The position numbers were made by a program, and so were the translations under genes. Positions 14,514-22,650 of a DNA stretch of 26,682 bases are shown in pieces. The notes below the pieces were generated by a model. The model was not told the origin of the DNA. It did no database searches and saw only the letters and a program-made list of their open reading frames with translations. The stretch is taken from contig JBHJGV010000038.1 of the NCBI GenBank assembly GCA_050331455.1, positions 1-26,682 on the forward strand. Direction: 5' to 3'. Within the stretch, counting starts at the first letter, position 1. Every line of letters starts with the position of its first letter. This DNA is from CAYUYV01 sp050331455 (GTDB lineage: Bacteria; Pseudomonadota; Alphaproteobacteria; JAJFIK01).

Positions 14514-15847
14514 CGCCGGCTCCCCCTCAATTTGGATTTCTTGATCAGCCCTTCATATTGGTGAGCCAGCAGGTGGCTCTGCACTTGGGCAACCGTGTCC
14601 ATGGTCACCGTCACCATGATCAGCAGGGACGTGCCGCCAAAGAACGTCGCCGCAAAGGCCGCCGGGTTCTGGGCAATCAGAAATTCGGGCAACAGACACA
14701 CCAGCGTGAGATACATGGACCCCACGACCGTCAGGCGGGTCAGCACATAGTCGATATATTCGGCCGTCCGTTTGCCGGGGCGAATACCGGGGATGAAGCC
14801 GCCATATTTCTTGAGATTGTCGGCCGTATCCTCCGGATTGAAGACAATGGCCGTGTAGAAAAAACAGAAAAAGATGATCAGACCCGCATAGACGGCCATA
14901 TAGAGGGGCTGGCCATGGCCCAGCAGGGTCGTGACCCGGGTGATCCATTCCGGCCCGCCATCCGCCTGAACGCTCGCCAGCGTCAGCGGCAACAGCAACA
15001 GGGATGAGGCGAAAATGGGGGGGATCACGCCGGCCGTATTGATTTTCAGCGGCAGGTGGGAGGTCTCCCCGCCGAACATGCGGTTGCCGACCTGACGTTT
15101 CGGATACTGGACGATCAACCGCCGCTGGGCTCGCTCGACGAACACGATAAAGCTGATCACGGCCACGATCATGACCAGGAGGCCGAGGATCACGCCTCCG
15201 GACAGCACACCCTGACTGCCGAGTTCCAAGGTCTGGAACAGGGCTCGGGGAAGCTCCGCAACGATCCCGGCGAAAATGATCAACGAGATGCCGTTGCCGA
15301 CCCCGCGCGCCGTCACCTGCTCACCGAGCCACATGAGGAACAGGGTGCCACCCACCAGGGTGATCACCGTACTGGCCAGGAAAAACGGACCGGGATTGGT
15401 GACCGCACCGGACGCCTGGAGACCGTTGCCGATCGCGAAGGCCTGCACCGCCGCCAGAACCACGGTCAGATAACGGGTGTACTGGTTGATCTGCTTGCGA
15501 CCCTGTTCACCCTCTTTTTTCAGAGCCTCGAGTTGGGTCGAGACCGTCGTCATCAGCTGCATGATAATCGACGCAGAGATATAGGGCATGATGTTCAGGG
15601 CAAAGATGGCCATGCGCTCCACGGCCCCGCCCGAGAACATATTGACCATTCCCAGAATGCCGCCGGCGGAATTCTGGAACAGGTTGGAGAAGGCCACCGG
15701 ATCGATACCAGGCATGGGGATATAGGTCCCGAGCCGGTAGATCACGAGAGCACCGAGCGTGAACAAGATGCGCTGCTGCAGTTCCTTCGCTTTGGCGAAG
15801 GACTGAAAGTTCATATTCGCGGCCAACTGTTCGGCGGCTGACGCCAT
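14510..15847 (-). CDS. secY: Protein translocase subunit SecY
   Basis: SecY forms the inner-membrane channel for secreted and membrane proteins with SecE and SecG. The 445-residue protein has ten hydrophobic helices. It starts with AKELQQRILFTLGALVIYRLGTYIPMPGID (first helix) and contains GGIVLGM-like plug residues, LGEQVTARGVGNGISLIIF in the middle, and the cytoplasmic loop KYGGFIPGIRPGKRT that contacts SecA and the ribosome, ending KSKLRGSRR. Length and motifs are complete. It lies in the usual place after rplO, though with a 184-base gap, and is coupled to adk. Confidence 0.98.
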   Translation of the reverse strand: MASAAEQLAANMNFQSFAKAKELQQRILFTLGALVIYRLGTYIPMPGIDPVAFSNLFQNSAGGILGMVNMFSGGAVERMAIFALNIMPYISASIIMQLMTTVSTQLEALKKEGEQGRKQINQYTRYLTVVLAAVQAFAIGNGLQASGAVTNPGPFFLASTVITLVGGTLFLMWLGEQVTARGVGNGISLIIFAGIVAELPRALFQTLELGSQGVLSGGVILGLLVMIVAVISFIVFVERAQRRLIVQYPKRQVGNRMFGGETSHLPLKINTAGVIPPIFASSLLLLPLTLASVQADGGPEWITRVTTLLGHGQPLYMAVYAGLIIFFCFFYTAIVFNPEDTADNLKKYGGFIPGIRPGKRTAEYIDYVLTRLTVVGSMYLTLVCLLPEFLIAQNPAAFAATFFGGTSLLIMVTVTMDTVAQVQSHLLAHQYEGLIKKSKLRGSRR

Positions 15848-16031
15848 AGAGCCCTACTCCGTTGCTGTGCGATGGATGCGCCACGAAAATCGGGCCCCAT
15901 GTCCCCCGTCGGACCGGTCCGCTTCGAACCGCTCCGGAAGGTCCACAGAGGCCACGCCGCCGTCACCCCTAACCATCATCCTTTATTGTGGCCCCGAGTG
16001 CCGACCGGCACAAGGCGGCCACCCGTCGGCG

Positions 16032-16571
16032 TTAGCCGGCGCCCTGCTCCTGAGCTGCCGCAGCCAGTTTTTTGTTGCCGTTGAAGCCGCCCTTGCGCCG
16101 ACGCTCCGGCACGGACCCGATAAAGCGCACTGACCCGCCGGCCTTTTCGACCGCCTCGACGGCGCTCTTGCTGGCGCCGGTCACTTCGATCGTGACGGAG
16201 GCCTGGATGGTGCCTTTGCCGAGGAGGCGGATACCGTCCCATTCGCGCCGGACCAGGCCGGCGGCGATCAGTGCATCGGCCGTGATGGGCCCATCGGCCG
16301 TCAGCTTGCCGTCATCGATGGCGGCCTGAAGGCGACCCAGATTGATCTCGGCAAACGCCAAGCGATTGGGTTTGTTGAAGCCGCGCTTGGGCAGACGCAT
16401 GTGCAACGGCATCTGACCGCCTTCAAAGCCCTTGATGGCCACACCCGAGCGGGACTTCTGACCCTTCACACCGCGGCCGCCGGTCTTGCCCTTGCCGGAA
16501 CCGATGCCGCGACCGACGCGCATCAGGCGTTTGCGGGCACCGCGATTGTCGGACAATTCATTCAGACGCAT
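16032..16571 (-). CDS. rplO: Large ribosomal subunit protein uL15
   Basis: L15 is a late-assembling 50S protein with a long basic N-terminal arm. The 179-residue product begins MRLNELSDNRGARKRLMRVGRG, continues with the Gly/Lys-rich GSGKGKTGGRGVKGQKSRSG arm, and has the FEGGQMPLHMRLPKRGF signature. It is longer than the usual 145-160 residues because of a Gly/Lys/Ala-rich C-terminus (about 155-179). The ATG has GGGAG upstream. It is followed by secY after 184 non-coding bases. Confidence 0.97.
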   Translation of the reverse strand: MRLNELSDNRGARKRLMRVGRGIGSGKGKTGGRGVKGQKSRSGVAIKGFEGGQMPLHMRLPKRGFNKPNRLAFAEINLGRLQAAIDDGKLTADGPITADALIAAGLVRREWDGIRLLGKGTIQASVTIEVTGASKSAVEAVEKAGGSVRFIGSVPERRRKGGFNGNKKLAAAAQEQGAG

Positions 16572-16616
16572 GGCTCACTCCCTGCCTGCGCAAGCGCTCA
16601 AAGGGCGCGGCGGGCT

Positions 16617-16844
16617 TCACTGGTCGTTTTCGCTCACGATCCGCACCATGTGGCGGACCTTCTTGATCATGCCCCGGACGGACGGCGTGTCCTGCAGGGT
16701 CCGGCGCCGGCGCATCTTGTTCAGGCCAAGCCCGATCAGGGTGGCCCGCTGGTCGGCCGGCCGGCGGATGGGGCTCGCGATCTGTTCGATCGTGATGGTC
16801 TTTCCGCCCGTGGCTGGCGCCGTCTGATCGTTCGAATCCGCCAT
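16617..16844 (-). CDS. rpmD: Large ribosomal subunit protein uL30
   Basis: L30 is a small 50S protein. The 75-residue product has the core ITIEQIASPIRRPADQRATLIGLGLNKMRRRR and the end MIKKVRHMVRIV. It carries a 15-residue Ser/Thr/Ala-rich N-terminal extension compared with the usual 59-66 residues. The ATG at 16844 has an excellent AGAGGAGG site, which supports the extension. It lies between rpsE and rplO as in other spc operons. Confidence 0.96.
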   Translation of the reverse strand: MADSNDQTAPATGGKTITIEQIASPIRRPADQRATLIGLGLNKMRRRRTLQDTPSVRGMIKKVRHMVRIVSENDQ

Positions 16845-16900
16845 GGCGGCCTCCTCTTAAAGCTCCGCCCCAGGACGGTCACGCCGCCCGGGCCCGCGCC

Positions 16901-17458
16901 TCACTCGATGGCGCCGGCGCTCTCGGCCGGGCCGTCGCTGCGCCGCGCAATGATTTCACTGACCTTCTTGCCCCGTTTGGCCGCGATGGTCCGGGGCGAC
17001 ATTTCCTTTTTCAGCGCATCGAATGTCGCGCGAACCATATTGTAGGGGTTCGCCGTGCCCAGGGACTTGGCCACCACATCCTGCACGCCGAGGGTTTCGA
17101 ACACCGCGCGCATGGGGCCGCCGGCGATGATGCCCGTCCCCGGAGGCGCTGAGCGTAACACGACCTTGCCGGCCCCATGACGCCCTTCGATGTCGTGGTG
17201 GAGGGTACGGCCCTCCCGAAGGGGCACACGGATCATGTTCCGCTTGGCGGAATCCGTTGCCTTGCGGATGGCCTCGGGCACTTCGCGCGCCTTGCCGTGG
17301 CCGAACCCGACCCGGCCCTTCTGATCGCCCAGCACGACCAGGGCCGCAAAGCCGAACCGGCGGCCGCCCTTCACCACTTTCGCAACACGGTTGATGTGCA
17401 CGAGCTTGTCGACAAACTCGTTATCCCGATCGTCGCGATCCCGATCTCCACGTGCCAC
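16901..17458 (-). CDS. rpsE: Small ribosomal subunit protein uS5
   Basis: S5 lines the mRNA entry channel and helps decoding fidelity. The 185-residue protein begins MARGDRDRDDRDNE, an Arg/Asp-rich arm, followed by the S5 core FVDKLVHINRVAKVVKGGRRFGFAALVVLGD and GIIAGGPMRAVFETLGVQDVVAKSLGTANPYNMVRATFDAL. The start is GTG at 17458, with AAGGAAC upstream. The arm is longer and more charged than in E. coli S5 (167 residues). Confidence 0.98.
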   Translation of the reverse strand: MARGDRDRDDRDNEFVDKLVHINRVAKVVKGGRRFGFAALVVLGDQKGRVGFGHGKAREVPEAIRKATDSAKRNMIRVPLREGRTLHHDIEGRHGAGKVVLRSAPPGTGIIAGGPMRAVFETLGVQDVVAKSLGTANPYNMVRATFDALKKEMSPRTIAAKRGKKVSEIIARRSDGPAESAGAIE

Positions 17459-17518
17459 GTGTCTGTTCCTTCCGTGTACTTACCGCGCGCCAGAGCCGCG
17501 CCGGGGACGGCTCGGCCG

Positions 17519-17881
17519 TCAGAATTTCAGCCCACCTTCGCGGGCCGCGTCGGCCAGGGCCTTTACCCGGCCGTGATAAATATAACCGCCCCGATCGAAG
17601 ATCACTTCGCTCACGCCCTTGGCCTGCGCGCGTTCGGCAATCATTTTGCCGACCTCCACCGCAGCGGACTGATTGCCACCCGATCCAAGCTTCTCGCGCA
17701 TGTCTTTCTCGATCGAGGAGGCCGATGCGAGCGTGCTGCCGGCGCGGTCGTCGATGATTTGAGCGTAGATGTGGTTGGCGGAGCGAAACACGGACAGGCG
17801 CGGCTTGCCATTGGCAAGCTTGCGCACTTTCGTCCGGGTCCGCACCTTGCGGCGCTCAAACAGTTTACCAGTTTTGCTCAT
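17519..17881 (-). CDS. rplR: Large ribosomal subunit protein uL18
   Basis: L18 binds 5S rRNA in the central protuberance. The 120-residue protein has the basic start MSKTGKLFERRKVRTRTKVRK, the PRLSVFRSANHIYAQIIDD strand-helix core, and the C-terminal VIFDRGGYIYHGRVKALADAAREGGLKF signature. Length and order are normal for the spc cluster; it sits between rplF and rpsE. Confidence 0.98.
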   Translation of the reverse strand: MSKTGKLFERRKVRTRTKVRKLANGKPRLSVFRSANHIYAQIIDDRAGSTLASASSIEKDMREKLGSGGNQSAAVEVGKMIAERAQAKGVSEVIFDRGGYIYHGRVKALADAAREGGLKF

Positions 17882-17929
17882 GTCACCCTTCCCGGAATGC
17901 CGCGCCAGAGGCCGGCAACGCCCGATCCG

Positions 17930-18463
17930 TTACTTCTTCTTGCCTTCCTTACGGAAGATGAACTCGTCCACATATTTCACGCCCTTGCCCTTATAGGGCT
18001 CAGGCGGACGATAGCGGCGAATTTCGGACGCGACCTGACCGACCCGCTGCTTGTCGATCCCGCTGACCTGGATCGATGTGGGCTTTTCGCATTTGATCTC
18101 GATCCCTTCCGGGATCGGATAAAGCACATCATGGCTAAAGCCCAACTGGAGCTGCAGATTCTCGCCCTGCACAGCCGCCCGGTAGCCGACGCCGTTGATC
18201 TCGAGTTCCTTCCTGAACCCTTCGCTCACGCCATGGACCATATTGGCGATCAGCGTCCGCTGCATACCCCACATGGCCCGGGCCTTGGAGCTCCCGTCCG
18301 CCGGCGCCACCGTGATGCCGTCCTCATCCAAGGACACGCTCACGTCATCAACAATCGTCAACTCCAAAGTGCCCTTGGGCCCTTTCACGGAGACGGTCTT
18401 GTCCTTCACCGTCGGCGTCACGCCATTGGGGATGGCGATGGGTTGCTTTCCGATCCGCGACAT
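17930..18463 (-). CDS. rplF: Large ribosomal subunit protein uL6
   Basis: L6 lies near the GTPase center and contacts the sarcin-ricin loop region. The 177-residue protein begins MSRIGKQPIAIPNGV, shows the duplicated L6 fold, and ends with the signature EIRRYRPPEPYKGKGVKYVDE and a Lys-rich tail. Length equals E. coli L6. It has 54 bases between it and rpsH. Confidence 0.98.
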   Translation of the reverse strand: MSRIGKQPIAIPNGVTPTVKDKTVSVKGPKGTLELTIVDDVSVSLDEDGITVAPADGSSKARAMWGMQRTLIANMVHGVSEGFRKELEINGVGYRAAVQGENLQLQLGFSHDVLYPIPEGIEIKCEKPTSIQVSGIDKQRVGQVASEIRRYRPPEPYKGKGVKYVDEFIFRKEGKKK

Positions 18464-18517
18464 TGGCTCACTTCACACGGTGGACCCGCATGCTCCCTCA
18501 CGGCCGCTTCAACGGCC

Positions 18518-18916
18518 TTAATAGACAGTACACAACACTTCGCCGCCCACATTCTCGGTACGAGCATCGGCATCGGACATCACGCCCTTCGGCGTCGACA
18601 GGATGGAGATGCCCAAACCGTTCCGCACACGGGGCAAATCCTTGATCGAAGAATAAACCCGGCGGCCCGGCTTCGAGACCCGTTTGATCTCGGAGATCAC
18701 CGGATCGCCTTCGTAATATTTCAGTTCGATCTCGAACTCCGGCTGGGCCCCGCCGGTCTCCACGCGCAGAAAACCGCGGATGAAGCCTTCGTTCTCCAGC
18801 ACGTTCAGGACGCGTTCACGCAGGTTGGACGCCGGCGTCACGACCTTAGACTTGCGCCGCATCTGGCCGTTGCGGATACGGGTGAGCATATCGCCCAAAG
18901 GATCGGTCATCGTCAT
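18518..18916 (-). CDS. rpsH: Small ribosomal subunit protein uS8
   Basis: S8 binds helix 21 of 16S rRNA and, in E. coli, represses the spc operon by binding its mRNA near rplE. The 132-residue protein begins MTMTDPLGDMLTRIRNGQ and ends GLGISILSTPKGVMSDADAR...GGEVLCTVY, the rRNA-binding signature. It is 18 bases downstream of rpsN. Whether S8 autoregulation exists here cannot be judged by eye. Confidence 0.98.
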   Translation of the reverse strand: MTMTDPLGDMLTRIRNGQMRRKSKVVTPASNLRERVLNVLENEGFIRGFLRVETGGAQPEFEIELKYYEGDPVISEIKRVSKPGRRVYSSIKDLPRVRNGLGISILSTPKGVMSDADARTENVGGEVLCTVY

Positions 18917-18934
18917 GGCGAGTTCCCGCGCTCC

Positions 18935-19240
18935 TTACCAGCTTGACTTCACGAGACCGGGGACGAGGCCCTTGGCCCCCAATTCCCGCAGCGCGATCCG
19001 TGACATTTTCAGTTTCCGGTAAAAAGCGTGGGGCCGGCCGGAAACGTCGCACCGGTTCTTGATGCGGGTCGGATTGCCATTGCGCGGCATCTCGGCCAGC
19101 TTGAGCCGTGCCTGGAAACGCTCTTCCGGGGGCAGCTCATTGTCATTGGCAATCGCCTTCAAGCGATCCCGCCGGCCAGACGTCTTCTTGACCAGGCGCT
19201 CACGCCGCTTGTTCTTCTCGACCATGGCCTTCTTCGCCAT
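18935..19240 (-). CDS. rpsN: Small ribosomal subunit protein uS14 (zinc-independent form)
   Basis: S14 is a 30S head protein. The 101-residue product begins MAKKAMVEKNKRRERLV and ends with NRCDVSGRPHAFYRKLKMSRIALRELG...GLVPGLVKSSW. It lacks the CxxC pairs of the zinc-binding form, so it is the long C-minus type. Two adjacent ATG codons are possible (19243 and 19240); the second is chosen because it gives better spacing from GAGGTGA and aligns with family starts. Confidence 0.97.
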   Translation of the reverse strand: MAKKAMVEKNKRRERLVKKTSGRRDRLKAIANDNELPPEERFQARLKLAEMPRNGNPTRIKNRCDVSGRPHAFYRKLKMSRIALRELGAKGLVPGLVKSSW

Positions 19241-19337
19241 CATTCACCTCCATCGCCGGACGGTTTTCCCACCTGTCTGGGGGACCGTTCCAGCAGTCCC
19301 GGACCATCCGGCCCAAGTTGCCCTGCCCAACTTTCCG

Positions 19338-19931
19338 TTACTTCGTGAACGGAAATTTGAACAAGCTCAGCAACTCCCGTGCCTCGTCATTCGTCTTGGC
19401 CGACGTGCACACGATGATATCCATACCCCAGATCTGATCGACCTTGTCGTAATTGATCTCAGGGAAAATGATATGTTCCTTGATGCCCATGGCATAGTTG
19501 CCACGACCATCGAAGCTCTTGCCGTTCAGACCGCGAAAGTCCCGAACCCTCGGCAGGGCAATCGTCACGAGACGGTCGATGAACTCGAACATCCGGTCCC
19601 GGCGCAATGTCACCTTCACGCCGAGCGGCATGTTCTCGCGCACCTTGAAGCCAGCGATTGACTTTTTCGCCCGGTTGATCACCGGCTTCTGCCCGGCGAT
19701 CGCCTGCATGTCGTTGAAGGCCGACTGGACCTTCTTGGTGTCGTTGACGGCCTCGCCAACGCCCATGTTCAGAACGACCTTTTCAAGCCGCGGGATCATC
19801 ATGGCGTTGGAATAGCCGAACTTTTCCTGAAGCTTCGGCCGCATCTCGTCCAAATAGGCCGTCTTGAGCCGCGGGATGTATTTCTCCTCCGCGCCGGCTT
19901 CAGGGCTCGTTTCGACATCGCTCTCAGACAT
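19338..19931 (-). CDS. rplE: Large ribosomal subunit protein uL5, with acidic N-terminal extension
   Basis: L5 binds 5S rRNA and bridges to S13. The 197-residue protein contains PRLEKVVLNMGVGEA, KKSIAGFKVRENMPLGVKVTLR, and GNYAMGIKEHIIFPEI signatures. The family is usually about 179-185 residues; here 16 acidic residues (MSESDVETSPEAGAEE) precede the normal start. A strong GGGGAGGTG site sits just before ATG 19931, so the extension is real. The start overlaps the rplX end by eight bases, implying coupling. A 97-base gap with an imperfect hairpin follows before rpsN. Confidence 0.97.
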   Translation of the reverse strand: MSESDVETSPEAGAEEKYIPRLKTAYLDEMRPKLQEKFGYSNAMMIPRLEKVVLNMGVGEAVNDTKKVQSAFNDMQAIAGQKPVINRAKKSIAGFKVRENMPLGVKVTLRRDRMFEFIDRLVTIALPRVRDFRGLNGKSFDGRGNYAMGIKEHIIFPEINYDKVDQIWGMDIIVCTSAKTNDEARELLSLFKFPFTK

Positions 19932-20247
19932 CGATCACCTCCCCGGATTTCTTTGCAAACCGTACCTTGCGGCCGTCTTCCAAAACCCGGTATCCGACCC
20001 GGGTCATGGCACCCGATGTGGGATCCACATGGGCGAGATTGGACAGATGGATCGGCGCCTCCTTGCGGATGAGGCCGCCGGCATCCTTTTGGGACTGGCG
20101 CTGGTGCCGGGTGACCATATTCACGCCCTGCACGATCGCCCGATTTTCCGTGGGCATGACCTTCAGGACTTCGCCCTTTTTGCCCTTGTCGCGGCCCGCG
20201 CGCACCAGGACCTGGTCACCCTTCCTGAACCGTACTTTTACCGTCAT
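19924..20247 (-). CDS. rplX: Large ribosomal subunit protein uL24
   Basis: L24 is an assembly initiator of the 50S subunit near the exit tunnel. The 107-residue protein has the KOW motif VRFRKGDQVLVRAGRDKGKKGEVLKV and the later GLIRKEAPIHLSNLAHVDP. The frame extends upstream to 20292, but those residues are not L24-like. ATG 20247 aligns with the family and follows AAGGA. It overlaps rplE by eight bases. Confidence 0.97.
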   Translation of the reverse strand: MTVKVRFRKGDQVLVRAGRDKGKKGEVLKVMPTENRAIVQGVNMVTRHQRQSQKDAGGLIRKEAPIHLSNLAHVDPTSGAMTRVGYRVLEDGRKVRFAKKSGEVIDV

Positions 20248-20308
20248 TGTCGGTCGTTCCTTGCCGTCCTGCACCCTTTCCGGGTGCCCCACTCCACATT
20301 CAGCGCTG

Positions 20309-20677
20309 TCACAGCACTTCCGGTGCGAGGGAGATAATCTTCATTTGGTTGCGGGCCCGCAGCTCCCGGGGCACGGGACCGAAAATCCGTGTGCCGATGG
20401 GCTCGCCCTGCTTGTTGACCAGCACGGCCGCATTGCGGTCGAACCGCATGGCGGACCCGTCCGGCCGGCGAATCTCTTTCGCGGTCCGCACCACGACGGC
20501 GCGCATCACATCGCCCTTCTTCACCCGGCCGCGGGGAATGGCTTCCTTGACGCTGACCACAATGATGTCGCCGACATGGGCATATTTTCGCTTCGCGCCG
20601 CCGAGCACCTTGATGCATTGGACACGCCGGGCGCCGGAATTGTCCGCCACATCCAAATTGGTCTGCATCTGGATCAT
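20309..20677 (-). CDS. rplN: Large ribosomal subunit protein uL14
   Basis: L14 lies at the subunit interface, touching 16S helix 14 in bridge B8, and is the landing site of silencing factor RsfS. The 122-residue product begins MIQMQTNLDVADNSGARRVQCIKVLGG and holds the signatures GDIIVVSVKEAIPRG and GTRIFGPVPRELR. Length is invariant in the family. ATG 20677 follows GAGGAGAG. A 165-base gap with a hairpin separates it from rpsQ. Confidence 0.98.
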   Translation of the reverse strand: MIQMQTNLDVADNSGARRVQCIKVLGGAKRKYAHVGDIIVVSVKEAIPRGRVKKGDVMRAVVVRTAKEIRRPDGSAMRFDRNAAVLVNKQGEPIGTRIFGPVPRELRARNQMKIISLAPEVL

Positions 20678-20724
20678 TGGTCCACTCTCCTCACACTGGC
20701 AGACAGGCCCTCAGGACCGATAAC

Positions 20725-20762
20725 CTTGGGGACCTAACCCCTTAAGGACCTTTGGTCCCAAG
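20725..20762 (-). other. Imperfect hairpin in the rpsQ-rplN gap
   Basis: CTTGGGGACC (20725-20734) can pair with GGTCCCAAG (20754-20762) with one bulged G. The gap also repeats GGACC three times at roughly 16-base spacing. In E. coli rplN opens the spc operon, so a structure here could mark the old operon boundary. It has no T-run in the minus direction and is not a typical terminator. Confidence 0.35.
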
Positions 20763-20842
20763 CCGGGCGCTCAGCATGCCGCCGCATCACGCCATTGTTC
20801 TTTTCATTCGACCGGACGGTCATGCCACCGGCGGCCCATCCG

Positions 20843-21118
20843 TCAGGTCGTTTCCGGCGCCTCTTTGTCTCCGCTGGGTTCGGCCCCCACACGGCCCAAC
20901 ACCAGCCAACGCTTCAGCTTCGACAAAGGTTTCGTTTCCTGGATGCGCACCTCGTCGCCGACCTTGAAGGCGTTTTCCTGGTCATGGGCGTGGTAGCGCT
21001 TGGACGTGCGCACGGTCTTCTTCATCACCGGGTGGGTGTAGCGCCGCTCGACCAGAACGACGACGGTCTGATTGTTCTTGTCGCTCACCACACGGCCTTG
21101 CAGGACTCGTTTTGGCAC
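20843..21118 (-). CDS. rpsQ: Small ribosomal subunit protein uS17
   Basis: S17 is a 30S body protein with an OB fold that binds 16S rRNA early in assembly. The 91-residue product begins PKRVLQGRVVSDKNNQTVVVLVER and has HPVMKKTVRTSKRYHAHDQENAFKVGDEVRIQETKPLSKLKRW. The start is GTG at 21118, placed six bases after AGGAGA; another GTG in frame at 21133 overlaps that site and is rejected. The C-terminus has a short acidic tail. Confidence 0.96.
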   Translation of the reverse strand: MPKRVLQGRVVSDKNNQTVVVLVERRYTHPVMKKTVRTSKRYHAHDQENAFKVGDEVRIQETKPLSKLKRWLVLGRVGAEPSGDKEAPETT

Positions 21119-21164
21119 GTCACATCTCCTCACATTTCACCGGCGCGCCGGGCCTTCACCTCAG

Positions 21165-21401
21165 TCAGGCGCTTTCCGCCGCGGTTTGCGCCCCGGCGTC
21201 ATCGCCCTGGGCCACCATCTGGCGCTGTTTCATGATGGTTCGGATCCGCGCCACATCGCGCCGGATCAACCGGAACCGGGTCGTGTTCTCAAGCTGGCCG
21301 GTTGCCTTCTGGAAGCGCAGATTGAACTGCTCCCGCTTCAGCTTGGTCAACTCGTCCAGGAGTTGGTCGTCACTCAAATCGCGTATGTCAGCGGCTTTCA
21401 T
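21165..21401 (-). CDS. rpmC: Large ribosomal subunit protein uL29
   Basis: L29 sits at the tunnel exit beside L23. The 78-residue helical protein begins MKAADIRDLSDDQLLDELTKLKREQFNLRFQKATGQLENTTR, the full family signature, and continues RIRTIMKQR. An Ala/Gly-rich tail of about 12 residues extends it beyond the usual 63-67. It sits between rplP and rpsQ in the standard order. Confidence 0.97.
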   Translation of the reverse strand: MKAADIRDLSDDQLLDELTKLKREQFNLRFQKATGQLENTTRFRLIRRDVARIRTIMKQRQMVAQGDDAGAQTAAESA

Positions 21402-21438
21402 GGCCTTCTCCGTTCCGTCGTCGGATCAACGACGCCTG

Positions 21439-21852
21439 TCAGTCCACCAGCCGCTGCACGAACCGGCAGCGCACAGGCAGTTTCATGGCACCGAGACGCA
21501 AGGCCTCGCGAGCAATGGGTTCGGGCACGCCGTCAATTTCGAACATGATGCGCCCCGGCTTCACCTTGGCCGCCCAAAATTCCGGCGACCCCTTGCCCTT
21601 ACCCATGCGCACTTCCGTCGGTTTTGCCGACACCGGAACATCCGGAAACACGCGGATCCAAACACGGCCCGCCCGCTTCATGTGGCGGGTGATGGCCCGT
21701 CGGGCGGCCTCGATCTGCCGCGCGGTGATCCGCTGCGGCTCGGTCGCCTTCAGACCGAAGGCTCCAAAATTGAGGGCCGTTCCGCCCTTGGCCATCCCAT
21801 GGATACGGCCTTTATGGGCTTTTCGGAATTTTGTGCGTTTGGGCTGCAACAT
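21439..21852 (-). CDS. rplP: Large ribosomal subunit protein uL16
   Basis: L16 positions the A-site tRNA elbow and organises the peptidyl transferase area. The 137-residue protein begins MLQPKRTKFRKAHKGR and shows the signatures RRAITRHMKRAGRVWIRVFPD and EVRMGKGKGSPEFWAAKVKPGRIMFEI. Length is normal. It lies 37 bases upstream of rpmC and 72 bases downstream of rpsC. Confidence 0.98.
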   Translation of the reverse strand: MLQPKRTKFRKAHKGRIHGMAKGGTALNFGAFGLKATEPQRITARQIEAARRAITRHMKRAGRVWIRVFPDVPVSAKPTEVRMGKGKGSPEFWAAKVKPGRIMFEIDGVPEPIAREALRLGAMKLPVRCRFVQRLVD

Positions 21853-21924
21853 GGTCGTTCATCCTGACTCAGACTGTCGGCGGATCCGCTCCTCCGCCAG
21901 GCTCCGGGCTTGCCTCGGCGCCTG

Positions 21925-22650
21925 TTAGCGATTGTCGCGGTCCCGATCCCGGTCACGCCGGCCGCCACCGCCGCCGGACTCCTGAAGCTCCTGCATGCGC
22001 CGGTCCTGGGCCATGGGATCGTGCTCCAGGATCTCCCCCTTGAAGATCCACACCTTGATCCCGCTGGCGCCGTAGGTCGTGAAGGCCGTCGCCGTGCCGT
22101 AATCGATATCGGCCCGCAACGTATGCAAGGGCACCCGCCCTTCGCGATACCATTCCGTCCGCGCGATTTCCGCACCGCCGAGGCGGCCGGCGCAATTGAT
22201 CCGGATACCCTGGGCGCCGAGACGCATGGCCGATTGAACGGCGCGCTTCATGGCCCGGCGAAACGCGACCCGGCGCTCCAATTGCTGAGCGATGTTTTCG
22301 GCCACCAAGGTCGCATCGATCTCCGGCTTACGGATCTCGACAATGTTCAGGAACACTTCGCTATCCGTGAACTGACCGAGATCTTTTCGCAGTTTGTCGA
22401 TATCCGCGCCCTTCTTGCCGATCACCACGCCCGGACGGGCCGTGTAGAGAGAGACGCGGCATTTCTTGTGGGGCCGCTCGATCACGATCCGCGAGATGCC
22501 GGCTTGGCGCAGACGCTTTTGCAGATAGGCGCGGATGCGCAGGTCTTCGTGCACCAGCTTGCCGTACTCCGCCTTCGCAGCGTACCACCGGGAGTCCCAG
22601 GTGCGGTTGATGCCCAGCCGCAGACCGATCGGATTGACTTTCTGACCCAT
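21925..22650 (-). CDS. rpsC: Small ribosomal subunit protein uS3
   Basis: S3 forms part of the mRNA entry channel and helicase. The 241-residue protein begins MGQKVNPIGLRLGINRTWDSRWYA, has a KH type 2 domain with the VIGKKGADIDKL loop, and ends with SGIKVWIFKGEIL. The C-terminus finishes with a glycine run and an Arg/Asp alternating tail. The ATG shares one base with the rplV stop (TAATG). Confidence 0.98.
   Translation of the reverse strand: MGQKVNPIGLRLGINRTWDSRWYAAKAEYGKLVHEDLRIRAYLQKRLRQAGISRIVIERPHKKCRVSLYTARPGVVIGKKGADIDKLRKDLGQFTDSEVFLNIVEIRKPEIDATLVAENIAQQLERRVAFRRAMKRAVQSAMRLGAQGIRINCAGRLGGAEIARTEWYREGRVPLHTLRADIDYGTATAFTTYGASGIKVWIFKGEILEHDPMAQDRRMQELQESGGGGGRRDRDRDRDNR

Noticed and set aside
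17177..18946. Long plus-strand open frame (589 codons) across rpsE to rpsH
   Set aside because: It runs antisense to four intact ribosomal protein genes, spans their intergenic gaps and has no recognisable domain.
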